Assembly: GCF_000377565.1 (NCBI RefSeq)
Contig: NZ_KB898358.1
Location: 124,001 to 188,000, forward strand
Direction: 5' to 3'
DNA from: Rhizobium sp. 2MFCol3.1
GTDB lineage: Bacteria; Pseudomonadota; Alphaproteobacteria; Rhizobiales; Rhizobiaceae
Length of the DNA stretch: 64,000 bases
This document shows, piece after piece, positions 42,488-52,155 of the stretch; the first letter of the stretch is position 1; the number at the start of each line of letters is the position of its first letter. Position numbers and translations under genes: made by a program. The notes under the pieces were generated by a model. That model saw nothing but the letters and a program-made list of their open reading frames with translations. It ran no database searches and had not been told where the DNA came from.

Positions 42488-43858
42488 TCACCCCTGTCTC
42501 ATCCGCTCTTCGCCGCGCATCGCGACCGCGCCGAGAACCACCGCAGCGATCGCCACGGTCAGCCCGTCAGCGATCGGAAACGCGAACCAGATGGCCGTTC
42601 GGTCCAAGAAAGCGGCGATGACAATGATGGCGACCGGAACAAGCACGAACGACTTCATCAGCGTCAGAAGCCCGGCCTGTAGAGGTCGGCCGATCGCCTG
42701 GAAGTAAAGCGCGAGCACCAGCACCGGCCCCGAAAACAGATAGAGCGCTGCCATCGGTCTAAGAATTCTAGCGACCTCCTCGATGACGCCGGCATCGGCG
42801 ATAAAGGCGGAGGCGATCATTTTGCCTTTTGTCAGAAGCAACAGTTCGACGGCGGCGCCATAGACGAAGGCCGTTGCCACGGCGATCCGCAGGACCTGGT
42901 CGGCGCGATCCCAGCGCCCGGCTCCGACATCGTTGCCGACGATGCTCTGCATGGCGAGCGCTGCGGCCATGGGCGGCAGGAAGGCGAAACCGAGGATGCG
43001 CGTGATGATGCCATAGGCGGCGACCGCCTGCGAATGGCCTTCGCCTGAGGCCGGCAGCGCAAGAACCACGCAGGTCGCCGTCAGCGCCATCCCCAGGAAC
43101 GTGAGACTGACGGGAGCGCCGAGTGCCGCGATCTTCCCCCATTGCCCATACCATGCGTTCCGCCGCAGGACGCCAAGCGGCATCATGCCCCGGGATCGCC
43201 GCCGGCCCTCGATAAGGAGAGCGAGGCCCGCCGCCTGCGCCAAGACGGTGCTCAAGGCCGACCCCGCAACGCCCATCGCAAGCGGCACGATCAGGATGTA
43301 GTTGAAGAGGATGTTGATCGATGTCACGCCGAGCGACATCAGCGCCATGCTGCCCGCCCGGCCTTCATTGCGCCAGGCATCCGCATGGATGACAAGCAGG
43401 AACTGCAGCGGCGTGCCCAGAAGAGTGATCATCAGGAACACCCAAGCCATCCTGGCAACCGGCTGCGCCGTTCCGGCCATCCGCGTTGCAAACGTCCAGC
43501 CCCCGATAAGGAAGAGCAGGATCAGCGCCAGGCCGATCATGATGGCCAGACCATGCGCCCGGGCAAATGTCGCGCCCGCCTCTTCGCGCGCACCGGCGCC
43601 GAGTTGTCTGGCAAGCAGGCTGGACATGCCGCTGCCTACAAGCGTCGAAAGCGCAATAGTGAGCAGCAGAACGGGAAACGCGACACTGATGGCCGCTATG
43701 GCCTCTTCCCCGACAAAGCGTCCAAGAAAGGCGGCATCAACGATACCGAGCAGGCCGTTCATCGTCATGATGGCCACCATCGGCAGGGCGGTCGTGGCAA
43801 AGATCCGGCCCACGGGCGCGGTCAGGAATCGATTATCGGGTGATTGTCTCGCAGACAT
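42488..43858 (-). CDS. MATE-family multidrug/toxin efflux transporter
   Basis: A 456-residue membrane protein with about twelve helices in two halves. The first helix region reads TTALPMVAIMTMNGLLGIVDAAFLGRFVGEEAIAAISVAFP, the standard MATE N-terminus (normally with P and D residues here), and the second half starts near KIAALGAPVSLTFLGMALTATCVVLALP. It uses an ion gradient to export cationic compounds. The start is the ATG at 43858, about 30 codons into the open frame, where the protein text becomes MATE-like; no clear ribosome site is seen. It is convergent with the GFA gene. Confidence 0.9.
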   Translation of the reverse strand: MSARQSPDNRFLTAPVGRIFATTALPMVAIMTMNGLLGIVDAAFLGRFVGEEAIAAISVAFPVLLLTIALSTLVGSGMSSLLARQLGAGAREEAGATFARAHGLAIMIGLALILLFLIGGWTFATRMAGTAQPVARMAWVFLMITLLGTPLQFLLVIHADAWRNEGRAGSMALMSLGVTSINILFNYILIVPLAMGVAGSALSTVLAQAAGLALLIEGRRRSRGMMPLGVLRRNAWYGQWGKIAALGAPVSLTFLGMALTATCVVLALPASGEGHSQAVAAYGIITRILGFAFLPPMAAALAMQSIVGNDVGAGRWDRADQVLRIAVATAFVYGAAVELLLLTKGKMIASAFIADAGVIEEVARILRPMAALYLFSGPVLVLALYFQAIGRPLQAGLLTLMKSFVLVPVAIIVIAAFLDRTAIWFAFPIADGLTVAIAAVVLGAVAMRGEERMRQG

Positions 43859-44378
43859 CACGCACTCCTCACATGAGGCATTTCGATTGAGGAGGGAGCC
43901 TGCATTGCCACCAACGAAATGCTTCGAGGGTGAGACGATATCCACGTCGAGCTTTTACCGTGACTTGCGTCCGCAGGCGGCAGGCACTCGAAACCTGCAC
44001 CGGATCAATCATTTTGACGCGGATCTGTCAATTCGAAAACCGGCGACCACGGGGTGGCGGTGGGTGGAGATGGGGTTTGGGAAAAGGAAATGTGAGACTG
44101 GGGTGCCCTTCGCTTGTCGCTCAGGGCGTCGCTTCCGCTCCACCCCCTCATTGCCTCGCTGTCGCTCCGGCACTTCTCCCCGTTGGGGAGAAGGGGCAGG
44201 TGGTTGCCGCTCTGCGCCACCTTGGATGTTGATTTCCAGCCGGCTAACGAGTGACAATATCGCTCAAGGCGCAGCCACGAGTCTCTTCTCCCCAACGGGG
44301 AGAAGGTGGCGGCAGCCGGATGAGGGGGCTCCGGGTTCCGAGTTCAATTTTTCTGTGCTGCACCCCCGGCGAGAGACC
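43859..44378. other. 520-base gap between MATE and ftsK genes
   Basis: No gene that I can support. The right part is copy 2 of the palindromic element (44143-44328). The left part should contain the MATE promoter. The remainder shows nothing recognisable. Confidence 0.45.
44143..44328. repeat. Palindromic intergenic element, copy 2
   Basis: Same family as 41681-41870. The left arm (44143-44194) reads CCCCCTCATTGCCTCGCTGT and continues into a CTTCTCCCC/GGGGAGAAG hairpin. The right arm (44285-44328) starts with the matching hairpin and ends CCGGATGAGGGGG. It lies 50 bases beyond the ftsK stop and may also serve as that gene's transcript end. Confidence 0.8.
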
Positions 44379-47099
44379 TCAATCCCCCTCGCCACGCCCA
44401 TTGACGATCTCGCGCTTGCCGACATGGTTGGCCGGGCCGACCAGCCCTTCCTTCTCCATGCGCTCGACGAGCGAAGCGGCGCGGTTGTAGCCGATGCCGA
44501 GGCGGCGCTGGATGTAGGAGGTCGAGCACTTCTTGTCGCGCAGGACGACCTTGACGGCCTTGTCGTAGAGGTCGTTGCCGTCCTCGGCCGCCATGTCGCC
44601 CTTGTCGAACACGGCGCTGTCTTCCTCCTCGCCGTCTTCCTCTTCGTCGGCGGTCACCGTGTCGAGATATTCCGGCCGCCCCTGCGTCTTCAGATGCGCC
44701 ACGACCTTCTCGACCTCGGCGTCGGAGACGAACGGGCCGTGGACGCGCGAGATGCGGCCGCCGCCCTGCATGTGCAGCATGTCGCCCTGGCCGAGCAGCT
44801 GTTCGGCGCCCTGTTCGCCAAGGATCGTGCGGCTGTCGATCTTCGACGTCACCTGGAAGGAGATGCGGGTCGGGAAGTTGGCCTTGATCGTGCCGGTGAT
44901 GACATCGACCGAGGGACGCTGCGTCGCCATGATCAGGTGGATGCCGGCGGCGCGCGCCATCTGCGCCAAACGCTGGATCGCGCCTTCGATCTCCTTGCCG
45001 GCCACCATCATCAGGTCGGCCATCTCGTCGACGATGACGACGATGTAAGGCATCGGCGTCAGGTCGAGTTCCTGTTGTTCCTCGATCGGCGCACCGGTGC
45101 TGCGGTCGAAGCCGGTCTGCACCATGATGTGGATCGTCTCGCCCTTTTCCTTGGCCTGCGCCACGCGGCTGTTGTAGCCGTCGATATTGCGCACGCCGAG
45201 GCGCGACATCTTGCGATAGCGCTCTTCCATCTCGCGCACCGCCCACTTCAGCGCCATCACGGCCTTCTTCGGGTCGGTCACGACGGGAGTGAGCAGATGC
45301 GGAATGCCGTCATAGATCGACAGTTCCAGCATCTTCGGATCGATCATGATCAGACGGCACTGTTCCGGCGTCATCCGGTAGAGCAGCGACAGGATCATCG
45401 TGTTGACGGCGACCGACTTGCCGGAACCGGTGGTGCCGGCAACGAGCAGATGCGGCATCTTCGCAAGCTCGGCGATCACAGGCTCGCCGCCGATCGTCTT
45501 GCCGAGCCCTAGCGCCAGCTTGTAGCTGCTCTTCTCGAAATCGGCGCTCTCGATCATCTCGCGGAAATAGACGGTTTCGCGCAGCGCGTTCGGCAGTTCG
45601 ATGCCGATGACATTGCGGCCGGGCACCACGGCGACGCGCGCCGAAAGGGCCGACATCGAGCGGGCGATATCGTCGGCAAGGCCGATGACGCGCGAGGATT
45701 TCACGCCCGGCGCCGGCTCGAATTCATAGAGCGTAACGACAGGGCCAGGGCGCACATGGATGATCTCGCCCTTGATGCCGAAATCTTCCAGAACACTTTC
45801 CAGAAGCCCTGCATTCTGCTCCAGCGCTTCCTGCGACATGATCTCGCCGACGCGTTCCGGCGGCTCCTGCAGCAGCGAGTTGGAGGGAAACTCGTAGCCC
45901 GAGGCATCGACCTTGGAGGGCACGAACTTGTGCGCCACCATACGGGCAGCGGGCGCCAGCGGCGCGATCGCCGGCTGCGAGCGAACCGGCATCGGCGCGA
46001 TCGGCTGCGCTACTGATGGCTGCGGCTCGATGGCGATCGGCTGCACGATCTGCGGGGCAGGGGCGGGCGCCAGTGCCTCGGCGGCAGCTGCCTGCTGCTT
46101 CAGTCTCACCGCAAGCGGCTGGCGGATCGGCGCGCGACCAGTGGTCGGTGCAGGCGCCACGACGACAGGTGCTGCAACGGAAACGGCAGGCGCAACTGTT
46201 ACGACGGGCGTGGTGATCGGGGCCACGACCGGAGCGGGGGCAACGGCGACCGGCAGCGGCGCGGCATAGGGAGCGGCGACGACGGGCTGCTTGCCCGGGC
46301 GCCATTCCATGATGCGGAACTGGCTGATGATCGAGTGCGGTTCGGAGACGGTCTGCGGCGCGACGATCTGCACCTGCGGTGCCGCTTCCACCGGCTCGAC
46401 GGGCGCCTCGCCATCCTCGAAGGACATGACTTCCCAGAAGGCGAAGTCGGAGATCGAGGAGAGGTTGGAAGAGGCATGGAACTGCGCCTCGTCGGAGGTC
46501 TCGGAAACGACGATCGCGTTTTCCTCGACGGCGGCGACATTGGCTACCGGCTGGTAGACGTCGAACGGCACGTTGACGACGGGCGCGACCAAGGGTGCGC
46601 GAGACGTGACCAAAGGCGCGCGTGGGCCGGCCGGCTGCGACGCATATGCATTGCGCAGCGCCTGCTGCTGAACGTGGGGCTGCGGCTGCGTGACGGCAGG
46701 CTGCATGGCGGCCTGTCGGGCGACATAGCCCTGGCGCGGCTGCGCGGCGGGCTGCGGCGTCACGACGATCGGCTGGGCCACCGGCGCCATCACCTTCACG
46801 GCCGCCGGTGCTACCGCTTGGGTGGGCTGCGGGACAGGTGTCGGCGCGGCTGCCACGACCTGTTCCGGCTCCATCACCCGCTGCTGCACCGGCTCGGCCG
46901 GCTGCTTGCGCGGGTTGATCTGGCTTTCCGGCGTGCGGGTAAAGCGGACATTCGGCGCCAGCGAAAAGTGATTCTGCCAGATCGGCGGCACCGGCTTCTC
47001 GCCGGCCTGTTCCTGCAGCTGTTCGCCCTGGGTGTCGGCGGAAACCTCGCCTGCATCCGTCAGATTGGTTCTAGGAAAGCGCATACGACAGCCACTCAC
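44379..47099 (-). CDS. ftsK: FtsK/SpoIIIE-type DNA translocase, no membrane domain
   Basis: A 906-residue DNA motor. The C-terminal 500 residues are the FtsK translocase: Walker [17 protein letters not shown], Walker [17 protein letters not shown], the [18 protein letters not shown] motif, and a winged-helix gamma domain near the end ([27 protein letters not shown]) that reads polar DNA sequences and activates XerCD recombination. The first 400 residues are rich in P, A, V and Q and contain no transmembrane helices, unlike the four-helix N-terminus of standard FtsK. So this is a soluble variant; rhizobia often carry two FtsK-type proteins. The start is a GTG at 47099 or the ATG at 47084. Confidence 0.92.
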   Translation of the reverse strand: MSGCRMRFPRTNLTDAGEVSADTQGEQLQEQAGEKPVPPIWQNHFSLAPNVRFTRTPESQINPRKQPAEPVQQRVMEPEQVVAAAPTPVPQPTQAVAPAAVKVMAPVAQPIVVTPQPAAQPRQGYVARQAAMQPAVTQPQPHVQQQALRNAYASQPAGPRAPLVTSRAPLVAPVVNVPFDVYQPVANVAAVEENAIVVSETSDEAQFHASSNLSSISDFAFWEVMSFEDGEAPVEPVEAAPQVQIVAPQTVSEPHSIISQFRIMEWRPGKQPVVAAPYAAPLPVAVAPAPVVAPITTPVVTVAPAVSVAAPVVVAPAPTTGRAPIRQPLAVRLKQQAAAAEALAPAPAPQIVQPIAIEPQPSVAQPIAPMPVRSQPAIAPLAPAARMVAHKFVPSKVDASGYEFPSNSLLQEPPERVGEIMSQEALEQNAGLLESVLEDFGIKGEIIHVRPGPVVTLYEFEPAPGVKSSRVIGLADDIARSMSALSARVAVVPGRNVIGIELPNALRETVYFREMIESADFEKSSYKLALGLGKTIGGEPVIAELAKMPHLLVAGTTGSGKSVAVNTMILSLLYRMTPEQCRLIMIDPKMLELSIYDGIPHLLTPVVTDPKKAVMALKWAVREMEERYRKMSRLGVRNIDGYNSRVAQAKEKGETIHIMVQTGFDRSTGAPIEEQQELDLTPMPYIVVIVDEMADLMMVAGKEIEGAIQRLAQMARAAGIHLIMATQRPSVDVITGTIKANFPTRISFQVTSKIDSRTILGEQGAEQLLGQGDMLHMQGGGRISRVHGPFVSDAEVEKVVAHLKTQGRPEYLDTVTADEEEDGEEEDSAVFDKGDMAAEDGNDLYDKAVKVVLRDKKCSTSYIQRRLGIGYNRAASLVERMEKEGLVGPANHVGKREIVNGRGEGD

Positions 47100-47231
47100 T
47101 CATGATTGGTAACTATTATCCTCTTCCGGCTTAGGAAATGAAGGTTAATAAGTTCCTTCTCGACGCCCCTGCGGGACAGCCGCCGCAAGGCGTAATTAGA
47201 GTGTTTTCAGTGGCTTGCTTGATAAAGAAAA

Positions 47232-47282
47232 TTTTAGCGATTTTTCGACGAGGCACTCTAGTGCGCCTCGTCCCAGTTGGTC
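47232..47282 (-). terminator. Stem-loop at the polA stop
   Basis: On the minus strand GACGAGGC and GCCTCGTC pair around a ten-base loop that contains the polA stop codon. What follows is an A run, not a T run, so it is more likely a message-protecting hairpin than an intrinsic terminator. Confidence 0.4.
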
Positions 47283-50257
47283 GCCGCGCGCGCATCCACC
47301 TTCAGCGGCACACGCATTTCGAGCGCCGGCATGGTGGCGTTTTCCATCACCGAAACGATAACAGGCATCGCCTTGTCGACGTCCTCGTCCTCGACCTCGA
47401 AGATCAGTTCGTCGTGCACCTGCAGCAGCATGCGCACCCGCTCGGAAAGCCCGACCTCGGCCAGCGCTGGCTCCATCTTGATCATCGCCCGGCGGATCAC
47501 GTCGGCGGCCGAACCCTGGATCGGCGCGTTGATCGCCGCGCGCTCGTTGAAAGCGCGAACCGAGGGGTTGGAGGAACGAATCTCCGGATAGTTGATTCGC
47601 CGCCCGAAGATCGTCTCGACATAGCCCTTGTCGCGCGCCTGCTGCTTGGTGCTGTCCATGTAGTCGCGAATGCCGGGGAAGCGCTCGAAATAGCGCTTGA
47701 TGTAGTCGCTGGCTTCCGAGCGCTCGATCGAGAGCTGGTTGGCGAGGCCGAAGGCCGAGATGCCGTAGATGATGCCGAAGTTGATCGCCTTGGCGCGGCG
47801 GCGCACCTCCGACGGCATGCCCTCGACCGGAACGCCGAACATTTCGGACGCCGTCATCGCGTGAATGTCGATCCCGTCGGCGAAGGCCTGCGTCAGCTGC
47901 GGGATCTCGGCGACATGGGCAAGCACGCGCAGCTCGATCTGGCTGTAGTCGGCCGAGATCAGCTTGTGGCCCGGCGTCGAGATGAAGGCGGTGCGGATCT
48001 TGCGGCCTTCGGCGGTGCGAACCGGAATGTTCTGCAGGTTGGGTTCCGACGAGGAAAGCCGCCCCGTCGTCGTAGACGCCAGAGAGTAGGAGGTATGCAC
48101 CCGCTTCGTCTCAGGGTGCACATAGCCCGGCAGCGCGTCGGTATAGGTCGATTTGAGCTTGGTCAGCTGCCGCCAGTCGACGATCTTGCGCGGCAGTTCC
48201 AGCCCGGCCGCCGCCAGATCCTCCAGTACGCTGGCCGAGGTCGACCATTGCCCGGTCTTGGTCTTCGAGCCGCCGGCAAGGCCCATCTTGCCGAACAGGA
48301 TGTCGCCCAGCTGTTTCGGCGAGCCGATGTTGAAACGCTCGCCGGCCAGCTGATAGATCTCGTCCTCCAGCCGTGCGGCACCCTGCGCCAGCTCGCCCGA
48401 GAGCCGCGACAGGATCTGCCGGTCGACGGTGATCCCCCGCTCTTCCATATGCGCGAGCACGGGCAGCAGAGGCCGTTCCAGCCGCTCATAGACCGATGTC
48501 AGCTTCTCGGCCGCCAGCCGCGGCTTCAGCACCATCCAGAGCCTGAGCGTCACGTCGGCATCTTCTGCCGCGTAATGCGTGGCGCGGTCGATATCGACGA
48601 GGTCGAAGGAGATGTTCGACTTGCCGCTACCGGCCACATCCTTGTAGGCGATTGGCTTGTGGTTGAGGAATTTCTCCGACAGCGGGTCCATGCCATGCGC
48701 GCCGGTGCCGGCGTCGAGCACGTAGGAGATCAGCATCGTGTCGTCGAAGTTCTTGGTCTCGACGCCGTAGCGCTTCATCAGCAGGTAGTCGTATTTCAGG
48801 TTCTGGGCGACCTTGAGCACCGACTGGTCCTCGAGCAGCGCCTTCAGCCGCGGCAGCGCGTCGCGCATCGCGATCTGGTTCTCGGCCATGCCGCCGCCCA
48901 AGAGATCGCCGACGCCGGTCTTGTGGCCAAGCGGCACATAGGCGGCGCGGATGTTGACGCCCGTGGGGCTCTTCGCGTTATCGGCAATCGCCATCGAGAA
49001 GCCGACGAGCTCGGCCTGCATCGCATCGAGCGAGGTCGTCTCGGTGTCGAAGCCGATCACGCCGGTCTCGCGCGCATCCGCGATCCACCTGTCGAGCGTC
49101 GCGACATCCCGGATCGTCACATAGCGCGAATGGTCGAAGGGCAGGTTGGCGAAGGCGTCGGCCCGCGACTTGGCGAAGTCGGACGGCGTGAAGCTGCCCT
49201 CGGGCGCAGCCACGCCGTTGACCTTAGTGGGAACAGCGACGGCATCGCCGACGACCTCAGGCGTTCCGCCGGCAACCGGCGCCGGCTCGGCTACGTCGAG
49301 ATCAGGGCCATGCGCATTGGCGCCCCACTCGACCGGCACGTCCACCGCGTCGATTACACTCGCGTCGCATTCGCAGGCCTCGGCCACGCGCCGCGTCAGG
49401 CTGGTGAACTGCATGGCTTTGAGGAAGCCGATCAGCTTCGGCCCGTCCTGCGCTTCGAGAATGAGGTCGGCGACGGCAAGCTCCAGCGGCACGTCTGTCC
49501 TGAGCTTGACGAGTTCACGCGACAGCCGCGCCTTGTCGGCATTCTCGATGATCGTCTGCCGGCGCTTCTCCTGCTTGATCTCGGTGGCGCGCTCGAGCAG
49601 CGTGTCGAGGTCGCCATATTCGGCAAGCAGCGTCGCCGCCGTCTTCGGGCCGATGCCGGGAATACCAGGCACGTTGTCGACGGAATCGCCGGTCATCGCC
49701 TGCAGGTCGATCATCTTTTCCGGCGGCACGCCCCATTTCTCGATCACGTCAGGGATGCCGATCTGCTTGTCCTTCATGCTGTCGTACATGTGGACGTTAT
49801 CGGTGACGAGCTGCATCAGATCCTTGTCGGAGGAGACGATCGTCACGTCGGCGCCGAGCGCTTCGGCCTGGCGGGCATAGGTGGCGATGATGTCGTCGGC
49901 TTCGAAACCCTCTGTCTCGATGCAGGGCAGGTTGAAGGCGCGCGTTGCCTGGCGGATCAGCCCGAACTGCGGGATCAGCTCTTCGGGCGGTGCCGAGCGG
50001 TTGGCCTTGTAGGCGTCGTAGAGATCCTTGCGGAAGGTCTTCGACGAATAGTCGAAGATGACGGCGAGATGCGTCGGCGTCACGCCCACCGACGTGTCGC
50101 GCGCCTCCGTCAAAAGCTTCCACAGCATGTTGCAGAAGCCCGAGACGGCGCCGACAGGCAGCCCATCGGATTTGCGCGTCAGCGGCGGCAGGGCATGGAA
50201 GGCTCGAAAGATGAATCCGGAGCCGTCGACAAGAAAGAGATGATCGCCTTTTTTCAT
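47258..50257 (-). CDS. polA: DNA polymerase I
   Basis: A 999-residue repair and Okazaki-fragment polymerase with all three domains. The 5' nuclease (about 1-300) has HLFLVDGSGFIFRAFHA and MTGDSVDNVPGIPGIGPKTAATLL. The 3'-5' exonuclease (about 400-590) keeps its acidic residues: FDTETTSLDAMQAELVGFSM and HYAAEDADVTLRLW. The polymerase (about 620-999) has motif A ISADYSQIELRVLAHVA, motif B RRRAKAINFGIIYGIS and motif C LLQVHDELIFEV. The start ATG at 50257 is where the 5' nuclease text begins. It is divergent from the coiled-coil gene. Confidence 0.97.
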   Translation of the reverse strand: MKKGDHLFLVDGSGFIFRAFHALPPLTRKSDGLPVGAVSGFCNMLWKLLTEARDTSVGVTPTHLAVIFDYSSKTFRKDLYDAYKANRSAPPEELIPQFGLIRQATRAFNLPCIETEGFEADDIIATYARQAEALGADVTIVSSDKDLMQLVTDNVHMYDSMKDKQIGIPDVIEKWGVPPEKMIDLQAMTGDSVDNVPGIPGIGPKTAATLLAEYGDLDTLLERATEIKQEKRRQTIIENADKARLSRELVKLRTDVPLELAVADLILEAQDGPKLIGFLKAMQFTSLTRRVAEACECDASVIDAVDVPVEWGANAHGPDLDVAEPAPVAGGTPEVVGDAVAVPTKVNGVAAPEGSFTPSDFAKSRADAFANLPFDHSRYVTIRDVATLDRWIADARETGVIGFDTETTSLDAMQAELVGFSMAIADNAKSPTGVNIRAAYVPLGHKTGVGDLLGGGMAENQIAMRDALPRLKALLEDQSVLKVAQNLKYDYLLMKRYGVETKNFDDTMLISYVLDAGTGAHGMDPLSEKFLNHKPIAYKDVAGSGKSNISFDLVDIDRATHYAAEDADVTLRLWMVLKPRLAAEKLTSVYERLERPLLPVLAHMEERGITVDRQILSRLSGELAQGAARLEDEIYQLAGERFNIGSPKQLGDILFGKMGLAGGSKTKTGQWSTSASVLEDLAAAGLELPRKIVDWRQLTKLKSTYTDALPGYVHPETKRVHTSYSLASTTTGRLSSSEPNLQNIPVRTAEGRKIRTAFISTPGHKLISADYSQIELRVLAHVAEIPQLTQAFADGIDIHAMTASEMFGVPVEGMPSEVRRRAKAINFGIIYGISAFGLANQLSIERSEASDYIKRYFERFPGIRDYMDSTKQQARDKGYVETIFGRRINYPEIRSSNPSVRAFNERAAINAPIQGSAADVIRRAMIKMEPALAEVGLSERVRMLLQVHDELIFEVEDEDVDKAMPVIVSVMENATMPALEMRVPLKVDARAATNWDEAH

Positions 50258-50438
50258 GGCAGCATGGATAGCGCGCCGGCCCTGCGAGGTCCATATAAAG
50301 TTAGGGTGCCGGCGCGTTGCGCACATGCTTGGGAAGTGCCGGAAAACGCCAGCAAACGGCCATAACCCCTCAATAGCTGCGGCTTGTTTCAGGCGTTTTT
50401 CGCCCATACATTGGGTCTGCGTTCAACGAGAGCCCGCG

Positions 50439-50921
50439 ATGTCTGGAGCCCCTGAGTCACAGAGATACTTTCTCAACCAACTCTCCGTGCTCATCGATGG
50501 CATGAAGGGGTTGAGTACGCAGGTCGCCCGGCAGGTCGACGCGATGGGTCGGTACGACGTCGAATTTTTTAAGCTCGGGCGTTCCATGAACAAGTTCGAG
50601 AACGACTTGATCGACCTCAGGGCTGATATGGGAGGCGTGAAACTGGAGATAGGCCAGTTTCGCTCTGAGATGGGTCAGTTTCGCTCGGAGATGGAGGCTC
50701 GGCTCGGCGCGATCTTGAAGCGCATAGACGACCTGGAAGGCCGGGCACATGATATCGCCGATCATATCCAGGAACTGCGTTCCGATAGCCTGCGCCAGTA
50801 CAACGAAGTGATCAACGCCGTGCAGGACAGTTATCAGAACCGGATGTCCGTTAACGATATCGAGGAGCGCCTCGCCGAACTCGAACGCCTCATCGGCCCG
50901 CGCCTGCCACCTGCGGCGTAG
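50439..50921 (+). CDS. Coiled-coil protein, function unknown
   Basis: A 160-residue hydrophilic protein. From about residue 40 to 150 it is rich in heptad-spaced L, I, M and V (LEIGQFRSEMGQFRSEM, EARLGAILKRIDDLEGRAHDIADHIQEL, IEERLAELERLIG), which predicts a long coiled coil. A seven-residue unit FRSEMGQ is repeated, and similar units are common in small uncharacterised proteins. No signal peptide or membrane helix. The start is the ATG at 50439, after a weak GAG site. It lies between polA (divergent) and the AbcR-like RNA, so it breaks the direct polA-AbcR neighbourhood known from other rhizobia. Function unknown. Confidence 0.75.
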   Translation: MSGAPESQRYFLNQLSVLIDGMKGLSTQVARQVDAMGRYDVEFFKLGRSMNKFENDLIDLRADMGGVKLEIGQFRSEMGQFRSEMEARLGAILKRIDDLEGRAHDIADHIQELRSDSLRQYNEVINAVQDSYQNRMSVNDIEERLAELERLIGPRLPPAA

Positions 50922-50982
50922 TCCTGCGCAAGTCGCTCACCGGACTGTTACCAAAATGTAATAGTCAATTCTTTTCTTTCCC

Positions 50983-51011
50983 TTGAAAAGCCACATTCGG
51001 AACTACAAATA
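50983..51011 (+). promoter_or_regulatory. Promoter of the AbcR-like RNA
   Basis: TTGAAA at 50983-50988 and an A/T-rich -10 region CAAATA (51006-51011, 17-base spacing; TACAAA at 51004 is an alternative) precede the RNA. Transcription would start near 51017. Confidence 0.45.
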
Positions 51012-51016
51012 AATAT

Positions 51017-51169
51017 CACCGACGCGACATTGATCACGTCGAGGGTCTGATTGCCGGCTCGTCCCCCGCCGCATTGGACTTGGACAAAGGCCTCATCCCC
51101 TCTCCGGGCCTTTGTCCCCTATTTGAAGCCGCCATAGCCTTACCTCCAGGCTATGGCGGCTTTGTTTTT
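51017..51169 (+). ncRNA. abcR: AbcR-like small RNA (alpha-r15 family)
   Basis: A region of about 150 bases with successive stems: GACG/CGTC near 51031-51050, then GGACAAAGGCC (51082-51092) with GGCCTTTGTCC (51107-51117), and a strong terminator. The 14-base loop of the second stem, TCATCCCCTCTCCG, and the loop of the terminator, TTACCTCCA, are C-rich and could pair with ribosome sites, the known mode of AbcR RNAs that repress ABC-transporter messages with Hfq. The position between polA and a MarR gene is the same as for the AbcR pair in S. meliloti, as I recall. The 5' end is inferred. Confidence 0.75.
51126..51169 (+). terminator. Intrinsic terminator of the AbcR-like RNA
   Basis: AAGCCGCCATAGCC pairs perfectly over 14 bases with GGCTATGGCGGCTT around the loop TTACCTCCA, followed by TGTTTTT. 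This is one of the strongest intrinsic terminators in the window. Confidence 0.92.
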
Positions 51170-51286
51170 CTGCACTATCTCCAGCTGTATGAATATGAAT
51201 GTCTGTCTTTCAAAGCATCGCATACGATTTGTTGCATTGCTCGTGGCTGGGTTTTGCGCCTAACTGAAAAAATGGGAACGGAACGA

Positions 51287-51703
51287 ATGGACTCGGGAGC
51301 CTATCTCGCCAGCCAGCTGGCCAAGGGCTTTGCCCGCTCGCTGCAGCAGCGCGCGGCAAGGTTGGGTTTTTCGCCGGGTCAGTTTCCGATTCTGCTGGAG
51401 CTTTGGGCCGAGGACGGGCTGACGCAGAAGCAGCTGCTTGCCCGCGTCGATATCGAGCAGGCGACCATGGCCAACACGCTGTCGCGCATGGAGCGCGATG
51501 GCTTGATCGAGCGCCGCCCGCACCCGTCAGACAAGCGCGCCCAGCTGGTCTTCCTCACCGACCGCGCGAAAACGATGGAAAACGATGCGGTTCTCGCCGC
51601 CCGCGAGGCCGATCTCGCATTGTTCGATGGCTTCAAGACATTCGAGCGCGAGCTGACGCTGGAATACATCCGCCGTCTGCTGGAGAACGCCAAAAAACTC
51701 TGA
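51287..51703 (+). CDS. MarR-family transcriptional regulator
   Basis: A 138-residue winged-helix regulator. It contains GFSPGQFPILLELWAEDGLTQKQLLARVDIEQATMANTLSRMERDGLIERRPHPSDKRAQLVFLTDRA, the full MarR helix-turn-helix and wing. N- and C-terminal helices form the dimer interface. I use the ATG at 51287 (MDSGAYLAS), with GGAACG upstream; an ATG at 51272 is in frame. It follows the AbcR-like RNA by about 120 bases, an arrangement shared with S. meliloti. Its ligand and targets are unknown. Confidence 0.9.
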   Translation: MDSGAYLASQLAKGFARSLQQRAARLGFSPGQFPILLELWAEDGLTQKQLLARVDIEQATMANTLSRMERDGLIERRPHPSDKRAQLVFLTDRAKTMENDAVLAAREADLALFDGFKTFERELTLEYIRRLLENAKKL

Positions 51704-51753
51704 GATTTGGGTGTGGCTCCGGCGCGATTAGCACCCGGGATGGGGCCGGCGCC

Positions 51754-52155
51754 TTATTCGGCGGCGGCGAGGTAGATCTGGTTCTGCGAGGATGCGGCCA
51801 GAGCCTGCACGCGCGCTTCAGTCTTGGCGATCAGCTGATAGAACTCGTCCTGTGCCTCGACATCGAGCTGAATGACGGCGTTCACCTCATCCGGCGTATC
51901 GCAGACGCAGGCAATGGCAGATATCGGGCAGATGCCGCCGGGATAGCGCTTGCCGTTGCCGGTGTAGGCGCGGCGACCCCAGCGCTCGGAATAGACGGTC
52001 TCTTCGCGATCGATATGAAGGATCGTGCCCTTGCACGCGGTCACGATGCCGGCCTTGCCATAGGCAAACCAGTGGTAGTTCAATTTCCGCAAGATATACT
52101 TGCCGGTGATGTCTTCCCCGGCCAATTCGGCGGGATCTTCAATCATACGGATCAT
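51754..52155 (-). CDS. Conserved hypothetical protein
   Basis: A 133-residue cytoplasmic protein without signal peptide or membrane helix. Text such as KYILRKLNYHWFAYGKAGIVTACKGTILHIDREETVYSERWGRR and YPGGICPISAIACVC shows three cysteines near the middle that could bind metal, though no standard motif fits. The C-terminus is helical. The ATG at 52155 is preferred because AAGGAAG lies seven bases before it. I do not recognise a family. It is convergent with the MarR gene. Confidence 0.65.
   Translation of the reverse strand: MIRMIEDPAELAGEDITGKYILRKLNYHWFAYGKAGIVTACKGTILHIDREETVYSERWGRRAYTGNGKRYPGGICPISAIACVCDTPDEVNAVIQLDVEAQDEFYQLIAKTEARVQALAASSQNQIYLAAAE

Noticed and set aside
47138..50365. 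A very long open frame (over 1,000 codons) on the plus strand across polA
   Set aside because: It mirrors polA on the opposite strand. The protein text is dominated by R, H, D and G without domains, as expected of antisense reading of GC-rich code, and polA's motifs are intact on the minus strand.
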